A DNA stretch of 64,000 nucleotides from Treponema sp. (GCA_017534445.1 JAFXWC010000006.1:43860-107859); one strand, 5' to 3'; counted from the stretch's first letter, positions 16,961 to 25,508 are shown. Notes: generated by a model not told the origin, from the sequence alone. A program made the numbers and translations.

Positions 16961-18973
16961 CTAGTTTACCGCGTCTACCTCCGCTAAGATTTGATTGTTG
17001 CTGAATCCAAGCAGGTCCATTGCACCTGAAGGACAGGCTACGGTACAAGCACCACATCCCTGGCACATTGCTGTGTTTACCTGGGAAACATGGCGGGTAA
17101 TCGTAGTGCGGTTTGGACCGCGGAAGTCCTTGTCCACATAAGATATTGCGCCGTAAGGACAGACGTTTGCACACTGACCGCATCCGTTACACATGTTTTC
17201 GTCCGGGTGGGCGGTGCAAGGATTGTTCTGCAACTTGTCTTTGATAAGAAGAGTAATTGCTTTTGCGGCGGCACCAGAAGACTGGGCTACTGTTTCTGGA
17301 ATATCCTTTGGTCCAAGACATGCGCCTGCAAGGAAGATACCGGCTGTCGGGCTTTCAACAGGGCGGAGCTTAACGTGGGCTTCAAGGAAGAAGTCGTTGT
17401 TGTCCATTGATGTTGTAAGCATTGTTGCAAGCGGACGGGCGCTCTTGTTTGCTTCGAGGGAACCAGCAAGAACAACCATGTCTGCCTTTATGTGAAGCTG
17501 GCGGTTAAGGATAAGGTCGCTTCCCTGAACGTCAAGAGTTCCGTCAGAAAGAGGAGTTACCTTTCCAACCATACCCTTGATGTAGTGAACCCCGTACTGT
17601 TCAACTGCACGGCGGTAGAATTCATCAAATGCCTTTCCTGGGGTACGAACGTCTATATAGAATACATAGCATTCTGTATCCGGGTAGTGGTCGCGGGTAA
17701 GGATTGCCTGCTTTGCGGTATACATGCAGCATACCTTTGAGCAGTATTCATTTCCCTTTGATGCGTTTGCAGAACAGCGGCTGCCTACGCACTGTACGAA
17801 TACAATCTTCTTTGGCGGCTTACCGTCTGAAGGGCGGAGCAATACACCGCTTGTAGGACCGGAAGCATTGCAGAGACGCTCAAATTCAAGAGAAGAAACA
17901 ACGTCCTTGCTCTGATTGTATGCAAATTCATCGTAGGGCTTAAGGTCAATCATGTCGTAACCGGTTGCAACTACAATGGCACCGTACTTTTCCTGAATGA
18001 CTTCATCCTTTGCGTTAAAGTTGATTGCACCTGCACCGCAAGTCTTTTCGCACATTCCGCAGACATTGTCCTTGCCGTTCTTCATAGCCTTAAGGTGAAG
18101 ACAGTAGTTTGCGTCAATAGTAGCAATCTTTGGAACTGCCTGTGCAAACGGAATGTAAACAGCAGTCTTGTTGTTCAGGTTGAAGTTAAAGTCGTTGGGG
18201 ACTTTCTTCATTGGGCACTTTTCCGTACATTCACCGCAGCCTGTACACTTTGCTTCGTCAACATAGCGGGCATGGCGCAGAATGTCTACGGTAAAGTTTC
18301 CGATGTAGCCTGTTACCTTTGAGACTTCGCTGTAGCTTAAAATGCGGATGTTCTTGTTCTGTCCAACTTCAGTCATACGCGGTGTTACGATACATGACGC
18401 GCAGTCCAAAGTTGGGAAGGTCTTGTCAAGCTGTGCCATCTTTCCGCCAACGGTAGGCTTTCGCTCAACAAGGTCAACCGGGAATCCGGCTTCCGCAATG
18501 TCGAGTGCTGCAGTAATACCTGCAATGCCACCTCCGATTACGAGGGCACGCTTTGTCATAGGAGTTTCGCCAGGTGTAAGGGGAGTGTCAAGTATTGTCT
18601 TGGCAACGGCAGCCTTACCCAAAGCAATAGCCTTTTCCGTTGCAAGAGCCATGTCTTTTGTAACCCATGAGTCCTGTTCGCGGATGTTGGCAACTTCCAC
18701 TTTGTATGGGTTAAGTCCGGCTCTTTCTGCGCAACCGCGGAATGTCTTTTCGTGCATGCGTGGTGAGCAGGAGCATAGGACTACGCCCGTAAGATGATCG
18801 TTCTTTATGTGGTCTTCTATCATCTGCTGGCCGGCTGAAGAACACATATATGTGTAGTGGGTAGAGAAGACTACTTCTGGAATTTTTCCAAGTTCTTCTG
18901 CAACCTTTGCTACGTCAACCGTGCCTGCTATATTTGTGCCGCAGTGGCACACGAAAACACCAATTCTTTCCAT
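16961..18973 (-). CDS. hdrA: HdrA, FAD-dependent heterodisulfide-reductase-type bifurcating subunit
   Basis: A 670-residue flavin/iron-sulfur protein, the electron-bifurcating core of Hdr complexes. The N-terminus has GVFVCHCGTNI and LCSCSPRMHE. The FAD motif is VIGGGIAGITAALDIAEAG (~145), followed by LDCASCIVTPRM. Iron-sulfur motifs are CTGCGECTEKCPM (~240), CGMCEKTCGAGA, and a C-terminal pair CNGCGQCANVCPYGA and CQGCGACTVACPSGA that should hold the ferredoxin-facing clusters. The ribosome-binding site is GGAG. Neighbours hdrC (10 nt upstream) and flxD complete the module. The redox partner is discussed in the findings. Confidence 0.94.
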   Translation of the reverse strand: MERIGVFVCHCGTNIAGTVDVAKVAEELGKIPEVVFSTHYTYMCSSAGQQMIEDHIKNDHLTGVVLCSCSPRMHEKTFRGCAERAGLNPYKVEVANIREQDSWVTKDMALATEKAIALGKAAVAKTILDTPLTPGETPMTKRALVIGGGIAGITAALDIAEAGFPVDLVERKPTVGGKMAQLDKTFPTLDCASCIVTPRMTEVGQNKNIRILSYSEVSKVTGYIGNFTVDILRHARYVDEAKCTGCGECTEKCPMKKVPNDFNFNLNNKTAVYIPFAQAVPKIATIDANYCLHLKAMKNGKDNVCGMCEKTCGAGAINFNAKDEVIQEKYGAIVVATGYDMIDLKPYDEFAYNQSKDVVSSLEFERLCNASGPTSGVLLRPSDGKPPKKIVFVQCVGSRCSANASKGNEYCSKVCCMYTAKQAILTRDHYPDTECYVFYIDVRTPGKAFDEFYRRAVEQYGVHYIKGMVGKVTPLSDGTLDVQGSDLILNRQLHIKADMVVLAGSLEANKSARPLATMLTTSMDNNDFFLEAHVKLRPVESPTAGIFLAGACLGPKDIPETVAQSSGAAAKAITLLIKDKLQNNPCTAHPDENMCNGCGQCANVCPYGAISYVDKDFRGPNRTTITRHVSQVNTAMCQGCGACTVACPSGAMDLLGFSNNQILAEVDAVN

Positions 18974-18983
18974 ATACCACTCC

Positions 18984-19379
18984 TTATTTCTTGTACTTTC
19001 TGAATGCGCTTACAATGGCCTGCTGTGGCATGTCGTCGTCAAGGGCAGCCGGTACATCCTCTGGATTCAGATGGAATGGACCCCTCTGGCGCTCAACAAA
19101 CATGCGTACTGCTTCTATGAGCTTTGCCGGTTCAACTTGACGCGGGCAGCGTTCAAGACATGCAAAGCAAGAAAGGCATTTGTAAATTGACTTGGACTGC
19201 AAGAGCTTTTCAATCTCGCCGTTTTCAACCATCTGCACAAACTGGTGCGGGTGATATTCCATTTCATCATAATTAGGGCATGTGCCTGAACACTTGCCGC
19301 AAATCATGCAGCTTTTTGGATTTACACCGCTGATTGAAAGAATCTGGGCCTTTGCTTCTTCAATTTCACTCTTAAGCAT
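18984..19379 (-). CDS. hdrC: HdrC, 4Fe-4S electron-transfer subunit
   Basis: A 131-residue protein with two [4Fe-4S] motifs in the HdrC arrangement, CMICGKCSGTCPNY (~19-32) and CLSCFACLERCPRQ (~65-80). It connects HdrA with the HdrB active site. Its start overlaps the end of hdrB by 8 nt, so both are made together. Confidence 0.92.
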   Translation of the reverse strand: MLKSEIEEAKAQILSISGVNPKSCMICGKCSGTCPNYDEMEYHPHQFVQMVENGEIEKLLQSKSIYKCLSCFACLERCPRQVEPAKLIEAVRMFVERQRGPFHLNPEDVPAALDDDMPQQAIVSAFRKYKK

Positions 19380-20196
19380 TTACGGCCTCCTTCTGAACGG
19401 CATCCTTTACTCCAAGTGCCTCTGCAAGAAGCTCCGTAAAGTAAATTACGTCTGGCTGACCTTCTGCCTTGTTTTTCATAAGGTTGTAGCGGCAGAGCGG
19501 GCAGGAAGTTACAAGAATGTCAGCCCCCATGTCCTGTGCGTTGCCAAGGATTTTCTGGGCTCTGGCATGTGGAATAGACTTGTCCTCAAACATCGTGTAG
19601 GCACCGCAACATTCATTGCGCTCTGAATAAATTACAGGTGTGCCACCGATTGCCTTGATAAAGTCTTCAAGAATTTGCGGATTTTCTACGTCGTCAAACT
19701 GAAGGACTTTTCCCGGACGCAGCAAAAGGCATCCGTAGTAAGCGCCGATCTTCTTTCCCTTAAAGGGGTTCTTAACGGCAGCCTTTACATTGTCCCAGCC
19801 AACAACATCGCGGAGAACTTCAAGGTAGTGGAGTACCTTTGCCTCTCCGTTGTACTGAATGTCGTCATTCTTAAGGTAGTTGTTGACTTTTGTGATGACA
19901 TTCTGATCATTCTGCATGTCTGCGTTAACCTGTTTGATTACGTTGTAGCATGCAGAGCAGATTGTTACCAAATCCTCTCCGGCATCCCTTGCGGCGGCGA
20001 GTGCGCGAACAGACGAAAGCTTGGAGGCAATTTCGTCCTTTGCAAGAGGATATGTTCCTCCGCAGCACTGCCATTCAGGAATTTCCTTGAGAGTGAAGCC
20101 TAAAGCTTCCGCGGATGCACGCGCATAGACATCAAGGTCTTTTGCCTTGTTCTTGAGAGTACAACCGGGGAAGTAGGAATAGGTGATGTGTTCCAT
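19372..20196 (-). CDS. hdrB: HdrB, CCG-domain subunit
   Basis: A 274-residue protein with two complete CCG domains, each able to bind a non-cubane [4Fe-4S] cluster: first PGCTL...CCGG...CSAC, second YGCLL...ECCGA...CPLC. I chose the ATG ending at 20196, preceded by GAGGA; the frame extends further upstream but without family similarity. In methanogens HdrB reduces the CoM-CoB heterodisulfide. This bacterium is not expected to have those thiols. Another disulfide, or direct contact with FrdAB, is more likely. It is the first gene of the nine-gene operon. Confidence 0.93.
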   Translation of the reverse strand: MEHITYSYFPGCTLKNKAKDLDVYARASAEALGFTLKEIPEWQCCGGTYPLAKDEIASKLSSVRALAAARDAGEDLVTICSACYNVIKQVNADMQNDQNVITKVNNYLKNDDIQYNGEAKVLHYLEVLRDVVGWDNVKAAVKNPFKGKKIGAYYGCLLLRPGKVLQFDDVENPQILEDFIKAIGGTPVIYSERNECCGAYTMFEDKSIPHARAQKILGNAQDMGADILVTSCPLCRYNLMKNKAEGQPDVIYFTELLAEALGVKDAVQKEAVNA

Positions 20197-20212
20197 TCTA
20201 TACATCCTCATA

Positions 20213-20234
20213 TGTAATACTTGTGTATTACACA
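20213..20234. promoter_or_regulatory. Nested palindromes in the hdrB leader
   Basis: A perfect inverted repeat with arms TGTAATAC (20213-20220) and GTATTACA (20225-20232) and a 4-nt centre, overlapping a second palindrome, TGTGTA-T-TACACA (20222-20234). It ends about 17 nt before the hdrB start, next to the ribosome-binding site. It could be a repressor operator or an RNA hairpin that controls translation. No confident -35/-10 pair is seen for this operon; TATTAT (minus strand, 20242-20247) is a weak candidate -10. Confidence 0.55.
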
Positions 20235-20435
20235 TAAGGACATAATACACAGCCACTTTTTTGAAATTACACAGACACAGCCTCTTGTAAAGCTTTTGGC
20301 ACGGCCAGCAAGAAGGCGCTTTCTTTGCATCCCCGTTTTTGAATGCATTTGGCCAAGCAAGCACCTTTTTTGCCTTTTAGAAATACAAATCCGATAACCG
20401 TTTTGCCGCAAGCTGTAAATCAGCCTGTTCCTGTC

Positions 20436-21821
20436 TTATTTTTCCTTACACATTTCTTCCGGATGGAATACTTCGTCAAACTTTTCTGCGGTAAGGAAAC
20501 CAAGCTGAACGCAGGCGTCCTTAAGGGAAATGTTCTTTTCGTATGCCAAGTGGGAAGTCTTTGCAGCATTCTCATAGCCGATGTAGGGGTTCAGTGCCGT
20601 AACCAGCATAAGGGAATTGTAAAGGTTAAAGTGCATCTTTTCTTTGTTTGCGGTAATGCCGACCGCGCAGTTGTTGTTAAAGCTCATCATAACTTCGGAA
20701 AGCAGCCTTACACTCTGCAGGAAGTTGTAAGCAATAACCGGCATGAATACGTTAAGCTCAAAGTTGCCCTGGCTTGCGGCAACGCCAACAGCTGTGTCGT
20801 TACCCATTACCTGAACTGCAACCATAGTCATGGCTTCACACTGGGTTGGGTTAACCTTACCCGGCATGATTGAAGAGCCCGGTTCGTTCTCCGGAATGTG
20901 GATTTCGCCAAGACCGTCGCGTGGACCAGATGCCAGCCAGCGTACGTCGTTGGCAATCTTCATAAGGTCTGCAGCAAGAGCCTTGAGTCCGCCGTGGGCA
21001 AAAGTAATCTCGTCCTTGCTTGAGAGGGCGTGGAATTTATTTGGAGCCGTAACAAAGTCCTTTCCTGTAAGTTCAGAAACCTTCTTTGCTACAAGAGTGT
21101 CAAAGCCTTTTGGAGCGTTAAGGCCAGTTCCTACGGCAGTTCCGCCAAGGGCAAGCTGCTTAAGGTAGGGCAGAGAAGATGCAATCATCTCCTTGTCGCG
21201 TTCCAAAGAAGACCTCCAGCCGGAAATTTCCTGGCTAAAAGAAATGGGAACAGCGTCCTGCAAGTGTGTACGACCGCTCTTTACAATGCCTTCGTTGTCT
21301 TTTTCAAGCTTTTTGAATGTGGCAACAAGGGTGTCTATTGCAGGGAAGAGCTTGTCTTCAATTTCTACAGTGGCCGCAATGTGCAGTGCCGTAGGGAAGG
21401 TGTCGTTTGAAGACTGGCTCATGTTTACGTCGTCATTCGGGTGGCAGAGCTTTTTGCCTGCAATCTGGTTGGCACGGTTTGCAATAACCTCGTTGGTGTT
21501 CATGTTGCTCTGCGTGCCGCTACCTGTCTGCCATACAACAAGCGGGAAGTTGTCGTTCAAAGAACCGCTTATAACTTCATCACAAGCCTTGCTGATGCAG
21601 TCCTTTTTTTCAGCTGTCATCTTTTCTGGCTTAAGCTCGTTGTTTGCAAGTGCCGCTGCCTTCTTTAGATAACCGAAGGCTCTGGTAATTTCACGGGGCA
21701 TGGTTTCTATGCCCACTCCTATAAGAAAATTCTCATGGCTGCGTTCTGTCTGTGCTCCCCAGAGCTTGTCTGCGGGAACCTTAACTTCGCCCATGGAATC
21801 GTGCTCAATACGGTATTCCAT
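20436..21821 (-). CDS. fumC: Fumarate hydratase, class II
   Basis: A 461-residue iron-independent fumarase interconverting malate and fumarate. The fumarase/aspartase signature [13 protein letters not shown] is present. Substrate-site segments also match: [25 protein letters not shown] and [11 protein letters not shown]. The start (ATG ending 21821) has GGAG upstream; a longer frame lacks similarity. It lies 94 nt after the malate/lactate-type dehydrogenase and upstream of the fumarate-reductase operon. It probably works in the reductive direction toward fumarate. Confidence 0.95.
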   Translation of the reverse strand: MEYRIEHDSMGEVKVPADKLWGAQTERSHENFLIGVGIETMPREITRAFGYLKKAAALANNELKPEKMTAEKKDCISKACDEVISGSLNDNFPLVVWQTGSGTQSNMNTNEVIANRANQIAGKKLCHPNDDVNMSQSSNDTFPTALHIAATVEIEDKLFPAIDTLVATFKKLEKDNEGIVKSGRTHLQDAVPISFSQEISGWRSSLERDKEMIASSLPYLKQLALGGTAVGTGLNAPKGFDTLVAKKVSELTGKDFVTAPNKFHALSSKDEITFAHGGLKALAADLMKIANDVRWLASGPRDGLGEIHIPENEPGSSIMPGKVNPTQCEAMTMVAVQVMGNDTAVGVAASQGNFELNVFMPVIAYNFLQSVRLLSEVMMSFNNNCAVGITANKEKMHFNLYNSLMLVTALNPYIGYENAAKTSHLAYEKNISLKDACVQLGFLTAEKFDEVFHPEEMCKEK

Positions 21822-21915
21822 ATATGTGCAACTCCAAAATTCTATTAGTTTAGTCAACACCCCCTCCAATGCGGAAGGGGCCTTCTGCTGACCAGTTTAT
21901 GTTCTAAAAAACGAA

Positions 21916-22869
21916 TTACAGTGTAAAGTCAAGCTGGTTGATTACTTCCTTAAGGCAGTCTGCGCTGTGCCTAAGGGATGCAATCTCGCTTTCTGGAAGC
22001 GGTGCTACGAGGCGGCTTGTAATACCGTTGTGTCCAACAATGGTCGGAATACTAAGACAAACGTCGCTGATTCCGTATTCGCCAGTAAGCATAGAAGTAA
22101 TTGTAAGAACAGAGTCAGTGTCATAAGTAAGGGCTTCGCAAAGGTGTGCAGTTGTAATACCGATTGCATAGTTTGTGCAGTGCTTTGCAGCAATGATGAT
22201 TCCACCGGACTTTCTGATGTAGTCTTCTACATTGTTGTGGTCAAATTCAGGAAGATTTCCTGCCTCGTAAGAAGCAGCGTACTTGTCTACCGGAATGCAG
22301 CCAATGTTTGCAAGTGACCACGGTACGAAAGAAGAATCTCCGTGCTCACCAAATACGTATCCGTGAACATTCTCCTGGGCAACCTTGTATGTCTCTGCAA
22401 TGCGTGCGCGGAAGCGTGCTGTGTCAAGCATAGTTCCTGTACCAAAGATGTGGTTTGCAGGAATACCGGAAGTCTTTACAAACTGGTAGGTAAGGATGTC
22501 TACTGGGTTTGCAACAATTACATAAAGTGCGTCTGGAGCAACCTTTGTAATTTCCTTAATAACAGACTTTGTAATGTTAACGTTTGTCTGGGCAAGATCA
22601 AGGCGTGTCTGACCAGGCTTGCGGGCAACACCGGATGTAAGGATGACGATGTCTGAATTCTTTGCATCTGCATATTCACCGTCATGCACATAAACCGGAC
22701 CAATGAATGGAGTACCCTGGCGGATATCCATTGCTTCACCCATGGCCTTGTCCTTAACAACGTCAATAAGTACGATTTCTGATGCGAGTTCCTTTACCGT
22801 AAGCGCAAAAGCTACAGTTGAACCAACCTGACCGGCACCGATGATGGTGATTTTATTAGTGTTTGCCAT
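21916..22869 (-). CDS. LDH-family dehydrogenase, probably malate dehydrogenase
   Basis: A 317-residue NAD-dependent 2-hydroxyacid dehydrogenase of the L-lactate/malate dehydrogenase family. The NAD motif is ITIIGAGQVGSTVA. The catalytic His is in GEHGDSSF, and GTGTMLDTARFR is LDH-like. The substrate loop reads GVARKPGQTRLDL. The residue that is Gln in lactate dehydrogenases (GANQKPGETR) is Arg83 here, the residue that selects oxaloacetate in malate dehydrogenases. Together with fumC and the fumarate reductase downstream this favours malate formation from oxaloacetate. The ribosome-binding site is AGGAG. It has its own promoter with two Rex-like sites upstream. Confidence 0.85.
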   Translation of the reverse strand: MANTNKITIIGAGQVGSTVAFALTVKELASEIVLIDVVKDKAMGEAMDIRQGTPFIGPVYVHDGEYADAKNSDIVILTSGVARKPGQTRLDLAQTNVNITKSVIKEITKVAPDALYVIVANPVDILTYQFVKTSGIPANHIFGTGTMLDTARFRARIAETYKVAQENVHGYVFGEHGDSSFVPWSLANIGCIPVDKYAASYEAGNLPEFDHNNVEDYIRKSGGIIIAAKHCTNYAIGITTAHLCEALTYDTDSVLTITSMLTGEYGISDVCLSIPTIVGHNGITSRLVAPLPESEIASLRHSADCLKEVINQLDFTL

Positions 22870-22976
22870 ACAAATCTCCTGATAGTAGCAGCACGAGGCC
22901 TCTCCGCTACCTCAATTTATTTTTCAGCCGCATGACCGTTTTATCCGGACACACCTACTGCATTTTCTTAGAAAAC

Positions 22977-23005
22977 ATTATAACTGTAATATAAAAATTT
23001 GTTAA
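22977..23005 (-). promoter_or_regulatory. Promoter of the malate/lactate-type dehydrogenase
   Basis: On the minus strand, TTAACA (23000-23005), a 17-nt spacer and TATAAT (22977-22982). The leader is about 100 nt. It probably also drives fumC. Confidence 0.75.
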
Positions 23006-23063
23006 GTCTTTTTTTTCATAAAAAGGGTGAATTTCTTTCATATTTAGTGTTTTTTTTTAGTCA

Positions 23064-23081
23064 CTGTGATATTTTTTACAC
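23064..23081. promoter_or_regulatory. Second, weaker Rex-like site
   Basis: CTGTGAT-ATTT-TTTACAC resembles the Rex pattern TTGTGAA-N4-TTCACAA with several mismatches. It lies 31 nt from the stronger site, about three helical turns. Confidence 0.35.
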
Positions 23082-23094
23082 TATACATTTCGTA

Positions 23095-23112
23095 TTGTGA
23101 ATATTTTCACAT
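23095..23112. promoter_or_regulatory. Rex-like operator
   Basis: TTGTGAA-TATT-TTCACAT matches the established Rex (NADH/NAD sensor) consensus TTGTGAA-N4-TTCACAA at 13 of the 14 defined positions. It lies about 90 nt upstream of the dehydrogenase -35 box and just past the stop codon of the GntR gene. Rex normally represses malate, lactate and fumarate-reduction genes at low NADH. Whether this genome encodes Rex cannot be seen here. Confidence 0.55.
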
Positions 23113-23117
23113 TGTGC

Positions 23118-23855
23118 TCATTTATAGTACTTAAGGTTGTATTTTCTCCAGTAATCCACGTTCTGGGGCGAAACTATGTACTGCTTAAAGTCGGTAAGAA
23201 CCTTGGGGCTAACGCGCTCAAGACCGTTGTTCAAATGCATGCCTATAAGGTTAAGGACGGCCTTTCTGTTGCGGGTCTTAATAGCCTGAACAATCTGCGT
23301 GTGCTCCTCAAGAGTCTGGGCATAATTTTTTGTTGCGGTAAAGTCCAGCATCCTGAACCTTTGGTACTGAATCTTCTGGTCTTCTATAATATTCCAGGCG
23401 GCAGGACAGTGTCCTCCCGTAAACCAAATCTTGTGCAGCTCGTTGTCAAGCTCGTAAAATTTGTTGTGGTCAACATTTTTTTCGCCGGCAAGAATACCTT
23501 CTAGGCGCAGGTTGTGCTCAAGCTTTTCTATCTCAAAACCGTCGGGGCGGGAGTTGATGTAGTCCCGGATAACGCCACTTTCAATAAGAATCCTCATGTG
23601 GACAATTTCGTAAATCTGGTCAATGTTAAGGAGGGTGGCGTAAATGCCGTAGTAGGGCCGTATGTCCACAAGCCCCATGTCGCTAAGGCGTTTTAGGGCA
23701 GTGCGGACTGGTGGCCTTGTAACCGAAAACCTCTTGCAGACAAGCGTCTCGTGAATTTCTTCCCCGGGTTTTATGGTAAGGTCCAGCAGTTCCTTCTTGA
23801 GAGTCTCAAAAATAATTGTCCCCTGGTCCGAATGGGCAGAAAAATTTTCTTCCAT
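23118..23855 (-). CDS. GntR-family regulator (FCD type)
   Basis: A 245-residue transcription factor. The N-terminal winged helix has the GntR pattern (IKPGEEIHETLVCKRF, TRPPVRTALKRL, GLVDIRPYYG). The C-terminal all-helical FCD domain (~90-225) has ligand/metal-type residues, including the Asp and His of YELDNELHK and the His of EEHTQIVQAI. FCD regulators usually sense organic acids. It is transcribed toward the malate/fumarate genes and may control them, or the lipoprotein gene upstream. The ATG ending at 23855 has no Shine-Dalgarno and lies 7 nt from a -10 box, so the mRNA is probably leaderless. Confidence 0.88.
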   Translation of the reverse strand: MEENFSAHSDQGTIIFETLKKELLDLTIKPGEEIHETLVCKRFSVTRPPVRTALKRLSDMGLVDIRPYYGIYATLLNIDQIYEIVHMRILIESGVIRDYINSRPDGFEIEKLEHNLRLEGILAGEKNVDHNKFYELDNELHKIWFTGGHCPAAWNIIEDQKIQYQRFRMLDFTATKNYAQTLEEHTQIVQAIKTRNRKAVLNLIGMHLNNGLERVSPKVLTDFKQYIVSPQNVDYWRKYNLKYYK

Positions 23856-23862
23856 AATATCG

Positions 23863-23891
23863 AGTATACACAAAAAGCAAAAACAAGTTAA
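23863..23891 (-). promoter_or_regulatory. Leaderless promoter of the GntR gene
   Basis: TTAACT (23886-23891), a 17-nt spacer and TATACT (23863-23868) on the minus strand, then only 7 nt before the ATG. Confidence 0.7.
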
Positions 23892-23909
23892 GCACTTTTT
23901 TATGCTGAC

Positions 23910-25352
23910 TTAAAAGCCAATCCAAGTGTTTTCGTTTATAGCATCGTTAACAGTCGGGGTGGGAGAAAGATTCCAACCGTTATATTCCCAGTTGACCATA
24001 TCTATGCCAAAATTGCCTGTCTTTTTAAAAGTATTTCCCTTTATTTCCACATTATTGCATTTTGCAAGGTTCACCATGCAGTCTGCATCATGGGTTGCAA
24101 GACATGTGTTTTCCAAAAAGTGCACGTTTGTTACCCATCCGCGGTTAGCCTCATAACCACCGCATGCAAAGAAAACTTCCCCGCAGTTAATTAATTCGTT
24201 GCTTCTTATCCAAATGTCATCCGTTGGATACCCTTCGTTCACTTCTTCTGCACCGGCTTCAATTCCCCCCATGCAGTTTTCAACCTTGTTGCCAATAATC
24301 TGAATGTGCTGGCCGCCATCCGCATAAATTCCGTAGCAGGTGTCGCCGTAAGTGTCACTTGTGGACTCGTTTACAACCGTGTTGTGGGCAATGTAGGCAT
24401 ATCTTGTGAACCTGCGGTCTGCAAGGAGTTCGTCTACGTAGTTTCCGCCAACGTCTATGCCTATGTTTCCTGTGTTATCAATATAGTTGTCTATTATGCT
24501 TACGTGCGTACAGTTTTCCGTAAGGGAAATGCATTCTCCCCAGCCGGTTTCCATGTCTGTGCACCTGTTTTTATACACCAGAATGCTGCTGATAGGGGCA
24601 GAATTGCTGTTTCCGTAGCCTATTATTGCGTTTGCGGTATACTGTAAGTCTTCATCATCCTTTGACGCTTCCGTAACGAGGCTTGCAGTCTTTATGTTTT
24701 TAAATTCGCAGTTGGCAATTACTATGTGGTTGGCTCCGTTTTCAAGCCGTATGCCTGTTGCACCGTTTGCTGCCTTTAAGTCCTTAAAGACAAGGCCGTC
24801 TATCATAATATAAATTCCGCTTATGGACATAAGGGCGTAGTCATTGTTTTTTGTCGTGTTGCCGCCAGATATTATGGCTTTTCCCTTGTTCTGCGCTTTT
24901 ATTGTGGTAAAGGAGCTGTATGATCCGTACTTGTTAACTTCCATACCTTCGTAACTGCCTTCCATAGTGTAAGTGCCGTCCATTACTATTAGGGTGTCGC
25001 CTGCAAGCATCTGGCTTAAAGCATGGGAGAATGTGGCAAATGGTGCTTGCTCAGACAGGCCGTTGTTATAATAGTCGCTTCCAGTTGGGGAAATGTAATA
25101 AGTGCTGTAGTTTGAAAGAGGTGGGTAGCCTGCAAGAAGGTCTTCTATAAGATCTGCAAAACCGGTTTCAAAATATTCATCATGATAGGACCTAAAAGTA
25201 TGGAAGTCAGACTCTGTCAAAGAGCTTCCTGGTTCAATATCATATTCTTCTTCATCATCACTACTGCTGCTACCTCCACCGCAAGAAAAAAACAGCGTGG
25301 CTGCAAGAAGTGCCAAGAAAAACATGCTTTTTCTAAGAATCTTTTGAATCAT
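23910..25352 (-). CDS. Lipoprotein with right-handed parallel beta-helix
   Basis: A 480-residue surface or periplasmic lipoprotein. The signal peptide ends in a lipobox (TLFFSCGGG), with a Ser/Asp/Glu-rich linker after the lipidated Cys. The rest is a parallel beta-helix with repeating strand-turn units rich in N-G-I-x-V (IVIANCEFKNI, VSIIDNYIDNTGNIGIDVGGN, IQIIGNKVENCMGGIEAG). It opens with the YYISPTGSDYYNNG...APFATFSHAL signature typical of polysaccharide lyase-like and DUF1565-type beta-helices. A carbohydrate target such as pectin is plausible for a gut treponeme, but I see no firm catalytic motif. The ribosome-binding site is AAGGAG. Confidence 0.8.
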   Translation of the reverse strand: MIQKILRKSMFFLALLAATLFFSCGGGSSSSDDEEEYDIEPGSSLTESDFHTFRSYHDEYFETGFADLIEDLLAGYPPLSNYSTYYISPTGSDYYNNGLSEQAPFATFSHALSQMLAGDTLIVMDGTYTMEGSYEGMEVNKYGSYSSFTTIKAQNKGKAIISGGNTTKNNDYALMSISGIYIMIDGLVFKDLKAANGATGIRLENGANHIVIANCEFKNIKTASLVTEASKDDEDLQYTANAIIGYGNSNSAPISSILVYKNRCTDMETGWGECISLTENCTHVSIIDNYIDNTGNIGIDVGGNYVDELLADRRFTRYAYIAHNTVVNESTSDTYGDTCYGIYADGGQHIQIIGNKVENCMGGIEAGAEEVNEGYPTDDIWIRSNELINCGEVFFACGGYEANRGWVTNVHFLENTCLATHDADCMVNLAKCNNVEIKGNTFKKTGNFGIDMVNWEYNGWNLSPTPTVNDAINENTWIGF

Positions 25353-25399
25353 ACAACTCTCCTTAAAAAATCCTATTGGACAAATGCTCAACATGTTCT

Positions 25400-25428
25400 A
25401 TTATATACAACTTTTGCGCTCAAGTAAA
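25400..25428 (-). promoter_or_regulatory. Promoter of the beta-helix lipoprotein gene
   Basis: TTTACT (25423-25428), a 17-nt spacer and TATAAT (25400-25405) on the minus strand, about 48 nt before the ATG. Confidence 0.65.
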
Positions 25429-25508
25429 GGTTACAGTTACTTTGCCCATGGCACAAGACTGGTTTGGAAGTGCCGCCAAAAAAAAAGAAAAATAACAAAA
25501 AAATAAAT

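Noticed and set aside
20213..20234. hdrB palindrome read as a Rex site
   Set aside because: It shares TTGTG and ACACA pieces, but the arms and spacing do not fit TTGTGAA-N4-TTCACAA.
20197..20364. Upstream extension of the HdrB frame
   Set aside because: The added 56 residues do not resemble HdrB, and the ATG ending at 20196 has GAGGA upstream; the extension would also run through the palindromic leader.
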